Below, one piece after another: positions 34,901 through 46,482 of a stretch of DNA of 64,000 nucleotides. The stretch is from positions 58,137,809 to 58,201,808 of the forward strand of contig CM035236.1 of assembly GCA_020226215.1 (NCBI GenBank), given 5' to 3'. The stretch's first letter is position 1, and each line of letters starts with the position of its first letter. The notes beneath the pieces are model-generated. The model did no database searches. It had not been told where the DNA came from and saw only the letters and a program-made list of their open reading frames with translations. The stretch comes from Sindora glabra (Eukaryota > Streptophyta > Magnoliopsida > Fabales > Fabaceae). Made by a program: the position numbers and the translations under genes.

Positions 34901-36103
34901 AATTTGTGTTTGTGAGTATTCATGCCAATAATATACATTGCTAATTTAATTAGAAAAAAATATATACAATACTGATTCTGCTTAATCTTTTGCATGTTAA
35001 ATTATCCCTATAGTTTGAGCAAAGTAATTAATAAAAAAATCCTCTTTTCTTGTCTTGGAAAGGTGGACTTATCTTCAAGGCTGGGGGAAGTAACATGCAG
35101 CATGTAACATCACTATCTTTCTTACTCCTAGCCTATTCTAATTACCTCAGCCACGCCAATAAGGTTGTACCATGTGGTGGGACCAGTGCCACCCCCGCTT
35201 TGCTAAAACGACTTGCCAAGCGTCAGGTAACTATCACAAAACTTCCTTTCCTTGTTGTAATGAGACTTTAGGTGGAGATCAAATTAATTTTGAATAAATT
35301 GAAACTAACAGAACAATTCTTATTTTGATAAATTGAGAAGGTGTTTTTTCGCTCTGCAAGTGTGAATTTGTAATTATAATTTTTTACATAAAAATTATAA
35401 TATCTTATTGGAAAGTCGTAACTATTAATTTCAAATAATTGTAAGTTCTATGAAAAATGTTAAGAAATTTTATTAAAAAATTTGTAATTTTATATTCTAA
35501 GTACATAAAACGTTCAATACGAAAAATAGAATTCCTTTTTATAAAATCATGCAAATTCCGATATTTAAGCATGCAATAGTCGGTCCGTTTATTATTCGGT
35601 ATCCAAATAAATATTTTCCAACGCTACACAAACTAACGGCTAGTTTTGTCCTTTCCGAGCTGTGTCATCACGTGGTCACTGGTCAGTATCAATGTTGTAA
35701 ATTTAGGGAGAATGTCCTTTGGATAAATGTCCCAATCACGTGACGGCTCCGTACCGTGGCTTGTATTTATTGCTAGGTGGACTACATTCTGGGGGATAAT
35801 CCTCTGGGAATGTCCTACATGGTGGGATATGGTGAACACTACCCTCTGAGGATCCACCACAGGGCCAGTTCTCTGCCTTCAGTGCAGGCCCACCCGGCCC
35901 ACATAGGATGCAAAGCTGGGTCCAGGTATTTTCTGAGTCCAAACGCAAACCCCAATGTATTGGTTGGAGCAGTGGTGGGTGGGCCCAGCAACAGCACAGA
36001 TTCCTTCCCTGATTCCAGGCCATTCTTTCAACAGTCGGAGCCGACTACCTACATCAATGCCCCACTTGTGGGCCTGCTGGGCTTCTTTTCAGCCCATCGT
36101 TGA
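28998..36103 (+). CDS. Glycoside hydrolase family 9 endo-1,4-beta-glucanase (plant class B type)
   Basis: Seven exons join in frame: 28998-29216, 29319-29726, 30975-31067, 31159-31320, 34639-34750, 35063-35226, 35777-36103. All introns are GT-AG; the intron in the codon for Gly332 is phase 1 and the others are phase 0. The product is 494 residues, normal for secreted plant GH9B enzymes. Residues 1-29 form a signal peptide (hydrophobic ILLLLLPL core). The mature domain has YYDAGDN (catalytic base Asp82/85), CWERPEDMDT, CPFYCDVNGYQDELLW, WDNKHAGINVL, the active-site region VGYGEHYP..HHR (403-415) and QQSEPTTYINAPLVG with the acid Glu474. It would hydrolyse internal beta-1,4 bonds of cellulose or hemicellulose in the wall. 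There is no C-terminal carbohydrate-binding module or membrane anchor. The GGPD box reads GGPSNSTD, with one extra residue, yet Asp461 and Asp465 remain. The exact GH9B subgroup was not determined. Confidence 0.96.
29727..30974 (+). other. Intron 2 of the endoglucanase gene (1.25 kb)
   Basis: The donor GGG^GTAAGT and acceptor GAACAG^GTGTTT are good. The interior is AT-rich with no repeat or gene that I recognise. Confidence 0.85.
31321..34638 (+). other. Intron 4 of the endoglucanase gene (3.3 kb)
   Basis: The donor is AAG^GTACGC and the acceptor TATATAG^GAGGTG. At 3,318 bp it is nearly half the gene. It is very AT-rich in its first kilobase. An open frame at 33955-34212 matches no family I know and is probably chance. 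No clear transposon termini were found, so the size seems due to accumulated AT-rich sequence or an element too old to recognise. Confidence 0.85.
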
Positions 36104-38099
36104 TTTCAACAAAGTGTAAATCAAGTTTTTATAGTGGTGCGCAAATGGCCACCCTGATCGGTCTAAAAAATCCAAATGAGGAAGAAAAGTTGGCATTAGC
36201 CGGTATTGAAATTTGTAAAAGGAGTTATGGCTGTTTCATTATCAAAATTAAGAATGTCAAAAGTGAAGTTTGTTGCATTATCCCCACAACAAATATGGTT
36301 AAGAGTTTTATTCTGTTTCTGAAATCTTCTTTTCCTTTTTGTATAAAAAGTCTTATAATATGTATTCCATTTTATAGTATGTATTCCATGAGCCTTCGAC
36401 ATGTGAGACAAAAGGGTTAAATTTGCTATGTGTGTATTATTAATCTTCACATCTATACATAAAGGTCAGTAACTTCTATTTTTTTTATTTGAAAAAAATT
36501 ATGATACTAATTTGACGATAATAAAATAATAAATTATATTTAAATAATTTTAATAAAAATATTAATTTAAAATATTGAAGTTAAATTCACTCATTATCTG
36601 TCATCACCACAATGTATCTACTCATTAAATTAAGATGATAGTGGTAGTAATAAATTGATTTTATACCCTCCAATATATTCTTCTCACTAAAGTGATATTT
36701 TTGTCATTAAAGTGATATTTAATTTGTAGAATCATACATCCACGAAAATTTTAATATTCTAAAAAATGTAACTTATAGGAATTTAATTCTTGGAAATATG
36801 ATATTATCATATTTGGTTGATTTAAAAATATTTTTGAGAATCAATGCTATATATTAATTAATTTGTATATTTCTAAAAATTATTAAATTACCAAAATATC
36901 CTTATTGAAAATTGAGTGCTTAATGATAGTAGATAGTGATGGGAGGTGATTAATGGTGGATGATAATCGATGATGATCTTTAACAATAGGTGATTGCAAG
37001 AAGATGTTACTAGTGATGAGTGGTATCAATGATGACTATTTGTGGTGAGTGGTAGTAGTGATTGGTGATAAGTGGTAACTAATAAAAGTCAGCAATGATA
37101 AGTGGCAAGGACAATGATCACTTGTAATGAGTGGTAGTCGACAGTGATCATTGATTGTAAAAGATGATCGACAGTGATTATTAACAATGGGTCATCAAGG
37201 GTAGTGATTAATGGTAGTGAGTGATGATTAGTGATAGTCAACCATAATATGTAATGGTGAAATGAAGTATTAATAATGGTAAAGTTTTAAGAGAAGGGTG
37301 AGTAAAATAATTTATTTATATTATTAAAACATTCTCATATCATGGAAATATATAATACTCATATTTTCAAAGGGAATATTTTAGAGGAATATTTAGTTAA
37401 AAATATTCTTAAAAATATTCAAAATTTTAGGAATATTTTTCAAAAATTTAAATCAAATTGGATAATCTTACATTTCTTTAAAATATTTTTAAAAATGTGA
37501 GAAAGATTCTGTAAACCAAATGTCACCTTAAATTGTAACATGATTTTTTACCCAAAAGAAAGAATGTAGATTAACAAATGTATATTTTTTTTAATTGAAG
37601 GTGCAAATTTACTTAAATTCATAAAAATCTAATCAAGTTGGAAATATTCTAAAATAACTAAAAATATAATTATATTTGTCTCGTATATGAATTAACTTTT
37701 TATATTACAAATATTATGAAATAAATAAAACATATGATCAAATTTCTCTCATGATGTCCATTATTTTTTATAAATTACTAATATTGTATTATGATTTAAA
37801 AGGATAATAATTATTAACTTTATTTATTAAATAATTATTTTTAACTTGTTATTAATTATAAAGATAATATCTTCAAATTCATTTTTTTTATTTTTATTTA
37901 GAAAGGCACTATGATTAAAGAATTAACAACTTTTTTCTTAAAAATGAACATAAAAAATTAAATATAAAAATTAAAACTCTACTGATGCCAATTATAATCA
38001 AACTTTTGCTTATAATAGAATGAAGTTGGAACTAATAGAAATATAGTCTAAGTTGCTTCACACATAAATTAGTCTAGTTTGATCTTTATAGTTTACTTA
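36104..38099. other. Downstream region of the endoglucanase gene, no further gene
   Basis: The 3' flank contains T-rich and AATAAA-like segments (around 36515-36530), but no single poly(A) site can be chosen. Open frames at 36100-36450 lie in the probable 3' UTR and look accidental. A degenerate GTGAT-rich repeat occupies 36920-37255. Confidence 0.5.
36920..37255 (+). repeat. Degenerate GTGAT/GTGGTAGT-rich minisatellite
   Basis: Over about 335 bp the plus strand is built from variations of AGTGAT, GGTGAT, GATGATC and GAGTGGTAGT. A loose 30-40-bp higher unit of the type (GT)GAGTGGTAGT...AGTGAT repeats around 37010-37150. The strand is purine- and G-rich compared with its flanks. It is non-coding in all frames. 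Confidence 0.65.
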
Positions 38100-38107
38100 C
38101 TTTACAC

Positions 38108-38525
38108 TAGATATATAAAACGGGGCTTGTGATTGCGAGTAATGCAGGCAACCTGCGGTCACGGGTTAATGTAGGTAACCTTGCATGAAACCCGCATTTG
38201 ATGCGAGTTTATGTGGGTATGCCCGAGCGGGCATAAGCCCGTGCAGTCAAAAAATTATTTTTTTAATTTTTTTCTTTACATTTAAGCCTAATATATATTA
38301 AAAAAATTCAACTTAATTACTTCATAACAAATTCAATCCAATTTCTATACTCTAATTCAATTTTTTTACCTAAATAATTCAATAAAAATTAAAATATTAA
38401 AATATAATTTATATATCATAAAATAAAATAATTAATAAAAATATTATAAAAAATACAGGCCGCTCATAGGCAAGCCTGCGCAGGCAAAGTCCGTATAAAC
38501 CTGCCCCGCCCATTTTACATGCCTA
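38108..38525. mobile_element. Non-autonomous hAT transposon (MITE)
   Basis: The 418-bp element has imperfect terminal inverted repeats: left TAGATATATAAAACGGGG, right (reversed) TAGGCATGTAAAATGGGCGG. It is flanked by an 8-bp target duplication with one mismatch (CTTTACAC at 38100-38107, CTTTACAT at 38526-38533), the length typical of hAT. GC-rich subterminal parts (GCAGGCAACCTGCGG and GCCTGCGCAGGC) enclose an AT-rich core with no coding capacity. Confidence 0.85.
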
Positions 38526-38533
38526 CTTTACAT

Positions 38534-39289
38534 ACAAATTAGTCACATTTTTATTCTTTAATAAGACTTTGTTCAATAAATTTCATTAATACAATAGAAT
38601 TGTAGTGCTATCTTTGTAATTGGAATGTTACTAATTAAAACCAAAATTAAGAAATAAGAAAAATAGTGTGAGAAGATTGAGTGATATACTTGTAAGAAGA
38701 TATGAAGAAAAGAAAGATAAAAGGAAAAAAAAATGAAAGAAGTAGGATATATGAAACTTAATCGAGATCAAAGCTGTAGGATTTGCCATTATGTAGTAGA
38801 TCCCAAAAGTGATGAACCTAAAGGTGCTATCATTGAATCCATGTGCACCTACACTTTTGAGTTTAGGTTTGATGGACTTTGGATTAAGTTAGATTAGTTA
38901 TTTGTGTTCTTATGCATGTTCACTTTAAATTTCATAATGCATCTACATTGTTATGTTTATATTTATTGTTTATCTTGGACATGATTACTGGGTTATAAAA
39001 ACATATGGCACAAATCAATTTCAACAATATACACTATTTTGAACCTGGGAACCCATGGATAACTCTAATACCTTTAATTAATCATAATCAATCAAAGATA
39101 ATTTCCTATAATATAATTCTAAGACATTATTTTGGTAAGCAAATGGTTATGATATTTTTTGTTGGAGCATCACTCCTTATGGTATTAGGTGATAAAGAGT
39201 AAGTATGGTTTATACCTTAATGGTTAGGATGCTCAAGTTGCTTCAGATATAACTTATTAATTTCACAAGTCTATTATTTTTTCTCTTCC
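38534..39289. other. Intergenic, nothing recognised
   Basis: AT-rich sequence with no domain I recognise. An open frame at 39005-39202 may be the decayed upstream part of the LINE that follows, but I cannot support it. Confidence 0.35.
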
Positions 39290-40205
39290 TTAGATGTAAT
39301 GTAAGGGATGACTCTTGCTTTTTATTTTGGGAGGATCAATGGTTATGAAAGATTCATTTTTTGGATTGTTTTCCATGTCTTTATTGCTTATCCATTCTTT
39401 AGAATGTTGTCATCTCTTCTTTTGTTGAACGAGAAGGTTTTAATATCTCCTAATCACTTTTTATGGAATTTAAATGATAAGGTGGCTTTTGAATTAGTTG
39501 TCTTGATGAATTTGCTAGATTTGTTTAATTATTCTTCTCTTCAAGCTAGATTAAACATGATCTTTAGTATCATTATTTTTAACATGTGTAATTTTTTTTA
39601 GTTTTTGGTTAAATTTTCTTTTAGTATACCTTTCTCCATGACTTTTTAAAAGATTGAAGTTTCTTTCAAGGTTAAAGTCTTTGTTTGGACTATTATTCTA
39701 GATAAGATCAATACTAATGATACAAACCTCATACGACACTATCTCCAAATATAAGTGATGTGTTACCTGAGTTTAAAGCCAATCGTCATTTATTTCTACA
39801 TTGTTATTTGGCTTAAGAGATTTGGATCAAATTAACTTTCCTTATTTGATATCATTTAGGTGTGCCTTTGAAACTTGATTTATTTTTATTTTTTTTATTT
39901 ATAAGTTTCAAGAGTTTTAAAAGGAATAAAGATAAGAAGGCTTTTTAGGATTGTGATCATTTTGCAGTTATTTGGTGCATTCAGTTGGAAAGGAATGTTA
40001 GAATCTTAAGAAATCAAGCTCAATCAAATGCTATCTTATAGGATAGGTTTCTATTTGTTGCTTCTTTTTGGTTAAAAGCTAATGGTTATTTTAGTGGGTT
40101 GAACTTGTCTGATTTGCATAGAAATTAAGCAGCAATTTTGTATAAATTTTTTATTATTCCTTATCCTCCATATTTGTATTATTTCTTTCTTTTATAAAAT
40201 TTTCT
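39290..40205 (+). mobile_element. LINE (L1-type) 3' end: zf-RVT region and A-rich tail
   Basis: Broken plus-strand frames show FWEDQWL after a GDDSCF stretch, then KVKVFVWTIILDKINTND, then HLFLHC-like and IWIKL segments. This is the zinc-binding region that follows reverse transcriptase in plant LINEs (form: FWxDxW ... KxxxFxWxxxxxxxxT). It ends in a T/A-rich 3' UTR and a short A run near 40205. Stops and frameshifts are frequent, so it is an old 5'-truncated copy. Confidence 0.7.
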
Positions 40206-43200
40206 TTTTTTTATTAAAAAAACACTATCCATTTATCATCAAAAGAATGAACAAATTAACTTTACTGTTCGCTGAAGTGAAGATGCTATGGATTTAAGAT
40301 GAGAGTTAGATTTGGCCCTTTATCTAGAACTTATTTTGGCATTCATATGGTTTGCATCATTAGCAACACTACACTAACAAAATCTAAAAAAAATTTCATG
40401 TGGTTCCACATGTTATGCATGAATACAAATTAAAAAAAAAGCTTAGATATAACTAGCATAACATTGAAAAATTATTTAAATTTGAATTTAACGAGGTAGA
40501 ATATTCATTGCAAAATTATTAAGGCTTTAACAATGCTTTATCTTAGAAGTAATAAAACTAATTACAACTTAATATCATATTATTGGAAACATTCATAAGC
40601 CAAACGCATCTAGCTTTTAAATTAGCACGTCTCTCATAAAAAAGATTACTAGTGAACCAAATTGGAAAATAAAAATATTCTTGTGTCAAAATCTCCTAAC
40701 TTTTCACTTGAAGTAAAAACTAAGTTTACATAAAGTGCAATATATAGAGCTAAAATATATAGTATTACATCTACAAAGTAGATAGTTAGAGACTAGTAGA
40801 GATTTTACATTTGTTTTCTCATAATGTAAATGATACATGATAGTAACTTAAATGTAGTGGATTTTGACAGATAAGATCTAGTTTCATCAATTTTAATACG
40901 ATGTTTCCTTTTTTTGCACTCCTTGATCTATATTTAAAATTGTTTAAACATTTTAGACAAAAAAACTTCCTCAAACCTTTAATTCTAAGATGCATTTAAT
41001 AAACCTTGCATATGTTGGTGAAAAGTTTCATACGTTCTTCAGACATAACAAATTTAATAGCCTCCAATCCACACTTCTTAACAAGCATTTACAGAATAAG
41101 CATATCTTGAAAAGAATTTAAAATTCATCATAAATAATTATTATGTATATAAAATAAAAGCATATAAAACAAAATACATCTACAACAAATTAATGAAATT
41201 GTGCTAAGTGAAAAACTACATACAAGATAATTAATATACAAACCATAACCTTAAAGTGATTTTTGGTGTTATCTGGCCATCCCAACAATCCTTCCATCAT
41301 GCTCCTTAAGTGCATTTGTAACCTTTTTTATTGTGATTCGGTAACCAATACCTTTAATAAACCTAAATTAGCATGGAGCAAGAAGCAATAAAATCAAGCT
41401 TAATTTTGGATGTTAATGATAACATTGCTTAAGTTAACAATGAATTAAACTATATATATATATAAGAAAAAGGAACAAACTTTAACAATCTCCTTACTTT
41501 TCCTTTAAAGTAGGAGAAAGGTGGATGGAAGTAAACCATAAGTAGATGAAATAAAGTAAAAAAATTCATATGCCAAATCAGCTAGACCTTTCACTACAAA
41601 ACTTATCATATATGGAGTTTCACCAATTAGAACTCCAGTAACCTATTCTAAAGAACAAGTATATATCATACATAATGCATCACAATTAATTCAATAAATT
41701 AAGTTATCAATAAACATTAAGTTTAGCTAGGAACTTAAAATTAATATTTACCATCTTAAAAATTTGATACAATTTTTCTTTGTATCCTCCCTTCTTTTCA
41801 TCTCCATAAGGCATTTTCCTTTTTTTATTGGCCTATAGCATTAATCTTTAACATTTAGATCCTATTTTCAAAATGCTAGCTAGCATGATGAAAGCAACAG
41901 AATATATCGTGACAAATTTTGATCCATTAGTAAATTTGTTGCTACTTTAGAAAATTTTTGCAAGATTAACAACGTCATATTAAAAGATCCTTTGCTAATT
42001 TAGGATATATTTGTTAATGTGATGCTTGTTTTCATAGGAAGCAAAATAACAAACACTCTATGTTAATCAAATTTTTTAAGCAAATATCCATTTAACAATC
42101 TAATTTTTGAATTAAATTTTATAAAATAAAATTAGACGTGAATATTTTATTTATATAATGTAAAAAAATAATGAAATCCAATATATAGATAAATAAATAG
42201 TCATATTTAATGTACATAAATATAAAAATAAAATCCTAAACCTTATGAGATTAACTTTTAGCATTTTGCCATTGGTCATCTCTATAATGCTCGCTTCCCT
42301 AGTTAATTAGTGGTTCATCCTATAGCAAAGTGACAAGTGCCATTTGTAGCTTGTTAGACAATGCTCTAAAGTTGTATTATACTACCCAATCATCACCTAT
42401 TGAGAAGTAAACCACTATTTTTAAGCTATAAACCTCTCTTGTGGCACCTTAAACTCTGCATTCTATTGCTTAATGGTGCTTTGTAAAACCTACAATTCAA
42501 GTTATGAGGATGAATCAGTCATAATAGATGATAGCTTAACAACCTTACATACCTCTAATCTTATACAATAAATGTGACCTTTTTGGTTTTGATCGCTAGT
42601 TGACTTTATCCATAGCAAGCTCTCGTTAACCTATGTAAAGCTACCCTTACCACCCTTAATTGATACTTAAGAAGATTATGCCTCTAACATTCTAAAGTGC
42701 ATAGCTTATAAAATAAAATTTGAAGGTTAAATAGTTTTTATAGATAAAAACATAAAATGTAATACATATATTAGAGATGATAACTAAATCTTACTTATAT
42801 CTTTTTACTATCTCATTTACAAACACTTAGGTGCCTTCCTTACCTATATAAGTGTAAGTATGTAAGGACATCTCTAGATCATTAGGGATTTAACCTAGGT
42901 TAGTTGCTTGAAAATTCATGTATAAAATAGAAGTTATAGAATGAAACAATGATAAATCTAACTTAAGACTAAAACCAAAACTCACTATCTTTCTCTTATA
43001 TTCAAATATGGAAATGGAACTACTAGTGTGCAGCCTCCCTACAATAGTAATTTTCATTTTTTTTTCACCTCTTACTTTTCTTTCTTAAAGTTAGCATTTT
43101 CAGCCTATTTCTTCCTAAGGTCCTTAAACATGTGCCTAGGCATCCATTTAGGTTTCTTTTGTAAGCCCTTTTCTTGTTTGGTCTATCATGTGCTTGTAAT

Positions 43201-44490
43201 TCACCATAACCTTATGGGAAAAATTTTTCTTTATGCCATTTGTGGCCTCAGACTACCACTTTTACATGAATTATAAACATTGAATAATTGGAGTGAAATG
43301 AATATAAATTGCTAAATTAAGGTATAAATATAAATATATAATGATAATAATACCAAATTTACTTGCTAATTCCTAAACTAATTATCTTTAAGCTTTTGGG
43401 AAACACTAGTGTAGGCAAACGCTAGCTCCATAAAGAAAGCTTGTATCACCTTTGTTATGTCTTTAATGGGGCCATTAAGTGGACACTATAATTAACCTAT
43501 AGCCAAATACAATTATATAAATTAATGCAAAATATAAAGTTTCATTTATCATAAAACTAATTATTGTCATATCATTGAATGTTATACAATACTTATGAGT
43601 CACTCTTCAAATATGCACAAATCTTACTATTATCTGGGTCTTTATCCTTGGGATATGTTGGTGGACATCTTGGATAAGTAGCTTATGTTAAGGCTCTTTG
43701 TTGGATGGGTTTTGAGGAGCAACCAAAATAGGGCTTTGAGGAGTAACCTCGGAAGCCTGAGACTTTTGCCCAAATAATGGCAATGATATTTATGGACTAG
43801 CTAGTGTTGTAGGTGTTAATAAGGATGGTTTTCAAAGTGATTGAACATGATAAAGTTGTCAATAAGCTTGCACCATGACTTTTGAACTCACGACCAACCG
43901 TAATAGATGTGAATCTGACTCCAAATGATGATGGCATAATACTTTACAACATTCAACAAATGAAGCAAATGATTATTATAATACAAATTAAGTTATAATC
44001 ATACAAATAACTAATTTTCTAACTTAACTAAAAAGTAATTTTAATTTTTTAACTTAAGAAATATTAATTAAAAACTAATACTTACTAATACTAAAACTAA
44101 AACTAATTATAATTTTCTAACCTGACACTAAATATATAATTTTAATTTTCTAACTTAACTAAAAACTAATACTAATAGCAAAAAGCAAAACTACTTTCAA
44201 TTTTCTAACTTAACAAGTACTAAGTTAAGTAAAACTTGATACTAATACTAATACAAAAATTAAAATTAATTTTAATTTTTTTAACTTAACAAATGCTAAT
44301 TTAACTAAAAACTAATATGTACTAATACTAAAACTAAAACTAATTTTCATTTTCCAACTTGACATTAAATATATAATTTTAATTTTCTAACTTAACTAAA
44401 AATTAATACTAACACTAAAAATTAAAACTAATTTCAATTTTCTAAATTAAAAAAAAAATACTAAGTTAATTAAAAGTTAATACTTTTTTT
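40206..44490. other. AT-rich intergenic, probably transposon debris
   Basis: No gene could be supported. Short, slightly GC-richer stretches (41270-41660, 42270-42680, 43600-43960) look like decayed minus-strand coding sequence, but I could not assign a family. Between 44020 and 44470 a low-complexity block of TTTTAATTTTCTAACTTAACT-type phrases repeats in a loose 65-100-bp pattern. Confidence 0.4.
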
Positions 44491-44499
44491 CCTATTAAA

Positions 44500-46470
44500 A
44501 GAAAATCCATTAATTAAGAGCCATAAGTGCATTATGATTACATGTCTTATGAATTATAGGAGGAGCTTCACTAATTGATCTTAAGCCACTTTTAATGACA
44601 TTAAACATCCATTTATCATTTTCATGAGCTGCACTATTAATTAATTTACTAAGCTAATCTACAAGTAAATAGGCTGATGTTTCTACGTAAAGCTTAATGT
44701 CTTCCATAATAGTTAAGTATTAGAGTATGAGAGTGTAGAGGTAACTCTGAATGACCATAGTTGACTAGTTGTCATCCAAAGGCAATTTCTAGGCTAGATA
44801 GTCAACTATGTACTCAATTATACTAACTCAGAAGCTAGATAATTAACTATGTAATAAACTATACTAGCCCAGAAGGTAGCTTAGGCACACATAATTAACT
44901 ATTGATCAATGTTTTACATATTTCTCTATGTAAAAACTATTCATCAACCATTAAAAACTCTAAACATCATTTAATCCTTACTAAACTTCAACCACACTAT
45001 CAAAAACATTAAATATCAAAACCTATCATATAACTATTTAGTTTAAGATATCAAATATCATGTTCATCTATGATCATCAAATAAAAATAAAACATCAAAA
45101 ACTTAATAATGAAATAATCTTAAGTTGATTTTAGGTAGAATACTACTTATAAGGTTAAGAAGAGTGGATTGAACCATAGAACAAGATGATTAGAGCCTAT
45201 ATTTGTCAAAAAAAGGAACTCCTATTAACCATTCTAATTTGAATTTCATGATTAAAAAAAGAAAATGATTGAGTATAGAAAAGGTTAGTTAATGAGTTGC
45301 TTATTTTAAAAAGATGAGATTAATAGGGAAACGGAAAATTCCTTTTTAGGAGCTCTAAGGCTTCTTTGGAGAAATATAAGGGTAATGATTATGAAAAAGG
45401 GATAAGAAATGTAGGAAATTTAGGTTTTAAAATTAATGAGTCGTATTTTAGAAAAAAAAAAGTGAAAGAAAAGGGTAAAATTGGAACTCTATTTTATTAT
45501 TCCATGTTTCTTTCATTTGTCTTTCTTACGACATAATAATTACTTTGTAAACTCCTTCCACTTTCAAATGACCATCAATTCTAATATTTCTTTAAACATT
45601 GTTTGTTATTAGAATTTCTTCCAACATATTCATGAATCCTAGTAGCCTTTAAAATTCAAAATACATCACTTAAATAAGCAAAAAAATTCAATTGATAATT
45701 AATCAATTCCTAACAGATAAAGTTTTAAATTCCTAAGGGTGTAACACCAAGCATTATTAGTGTTTAGCTTCAACCATTCTAGTGGTGAAGGAGTCCACAT
45801 TTGGGTGATCATGACAAAAGAGTTGGGCTTGAAGCCTTGCATCTTGACTTATTCCATTTGTAGGTCATCTTTACTAAGGCTACAATGAGTTCAACACAAA
45901 CTAGAACAAAAATGAAGAGATAACCGTTTTAAGCCTTCTATACTTGTTGGAAAATGATGGCTGAATTGGCTATTACCTTGAACACCAAATTAGGAGCTAT
46001 GTTCCTTAGGAAAATCCTATCATTTAGATGAAAGATAGCCTCCAAGAATTCCAAATTCATGAGGAAATTATTTTAGGAGATATGAATACCCGGTACCTTA
46101 AACCAGAGCATACAAACAGCTTCACATTTTGATAAAATATATAAATCATCTTTTTAACTAGAGTATCTATTATTATTGCAAAGCATTGTAGTTGAACTCT
46201 AGTAGGTGACAATCCCTTACTTGAACATTGTATGGATATTTTGAGCCTATAATAAAGCTGTATTCCACAAAGCTTGCAAAAATACTTATGGTGCATTCAT
46301 CTAGAATTAACATATTCCAGGCTTAATGGATGGATTGAATAGTGAACTCCTTTAAGCCTTTAAAAATTCACTTAAGTTCATCAACCCCTCTCTTTGAAAT
46401 GTGTAACTTAATGATATGTTTTACATCTTTAGCAATGAAAAAGTTGTATACCATGTCATGACCTAACTTT
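44500..46470 (-). pseudogene. Probable LINE RNase H-like remnant, split by an LTR
   Basis: On the minus strand near 45760-45800 the translation reads WTPSPLEWLKLNTNNAW, matching the W-x-PP...KLNxDGA entry motif of the RNase H-like domain carried by plant LINEs. Near 44520-44690 the same strand gives MEDIKLYVETSAYLL and SGLRSISEAPPIIHKTCN, resembling the end of that domain. Between them sits LTR-like sequence (about 44725-45746). Upstream to 46470 only degraded coding texture is seen. Identification is tentative. Confidence 0.4.
44725..45746 (-). repeat. Gypsy-type LTR (probably solo) inserted in the LINE remnant
   Basis: The minus-strand start TGTTACACCCTTAGGAATTT (from 45746) is nearly the same as TGTTACACCCTTAGAATTTT at 55146 plus, marking a gypsy LTR start. 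It interrupts the RNase H-like remnant. Its far end is estimated. Inside, at 44745-44905, copies of the motif ATAGTCAACTAT occur. Confidence 0.5.
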
Positions 46471-46482
46471 AGTTATGACCAA

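Noticed and set aside
36100..36450. Open frames just after the endoglucanase stop codon on both strands
   Set aside because: They overlap the probable 3' UTR and are opposite-strand shadows of each other.
41270..43960. Possible decayed CACTA or other transposase on the minus strand
   Set aside because: The coding texture is weak and I found no motif in correct order, so no family is claimed.
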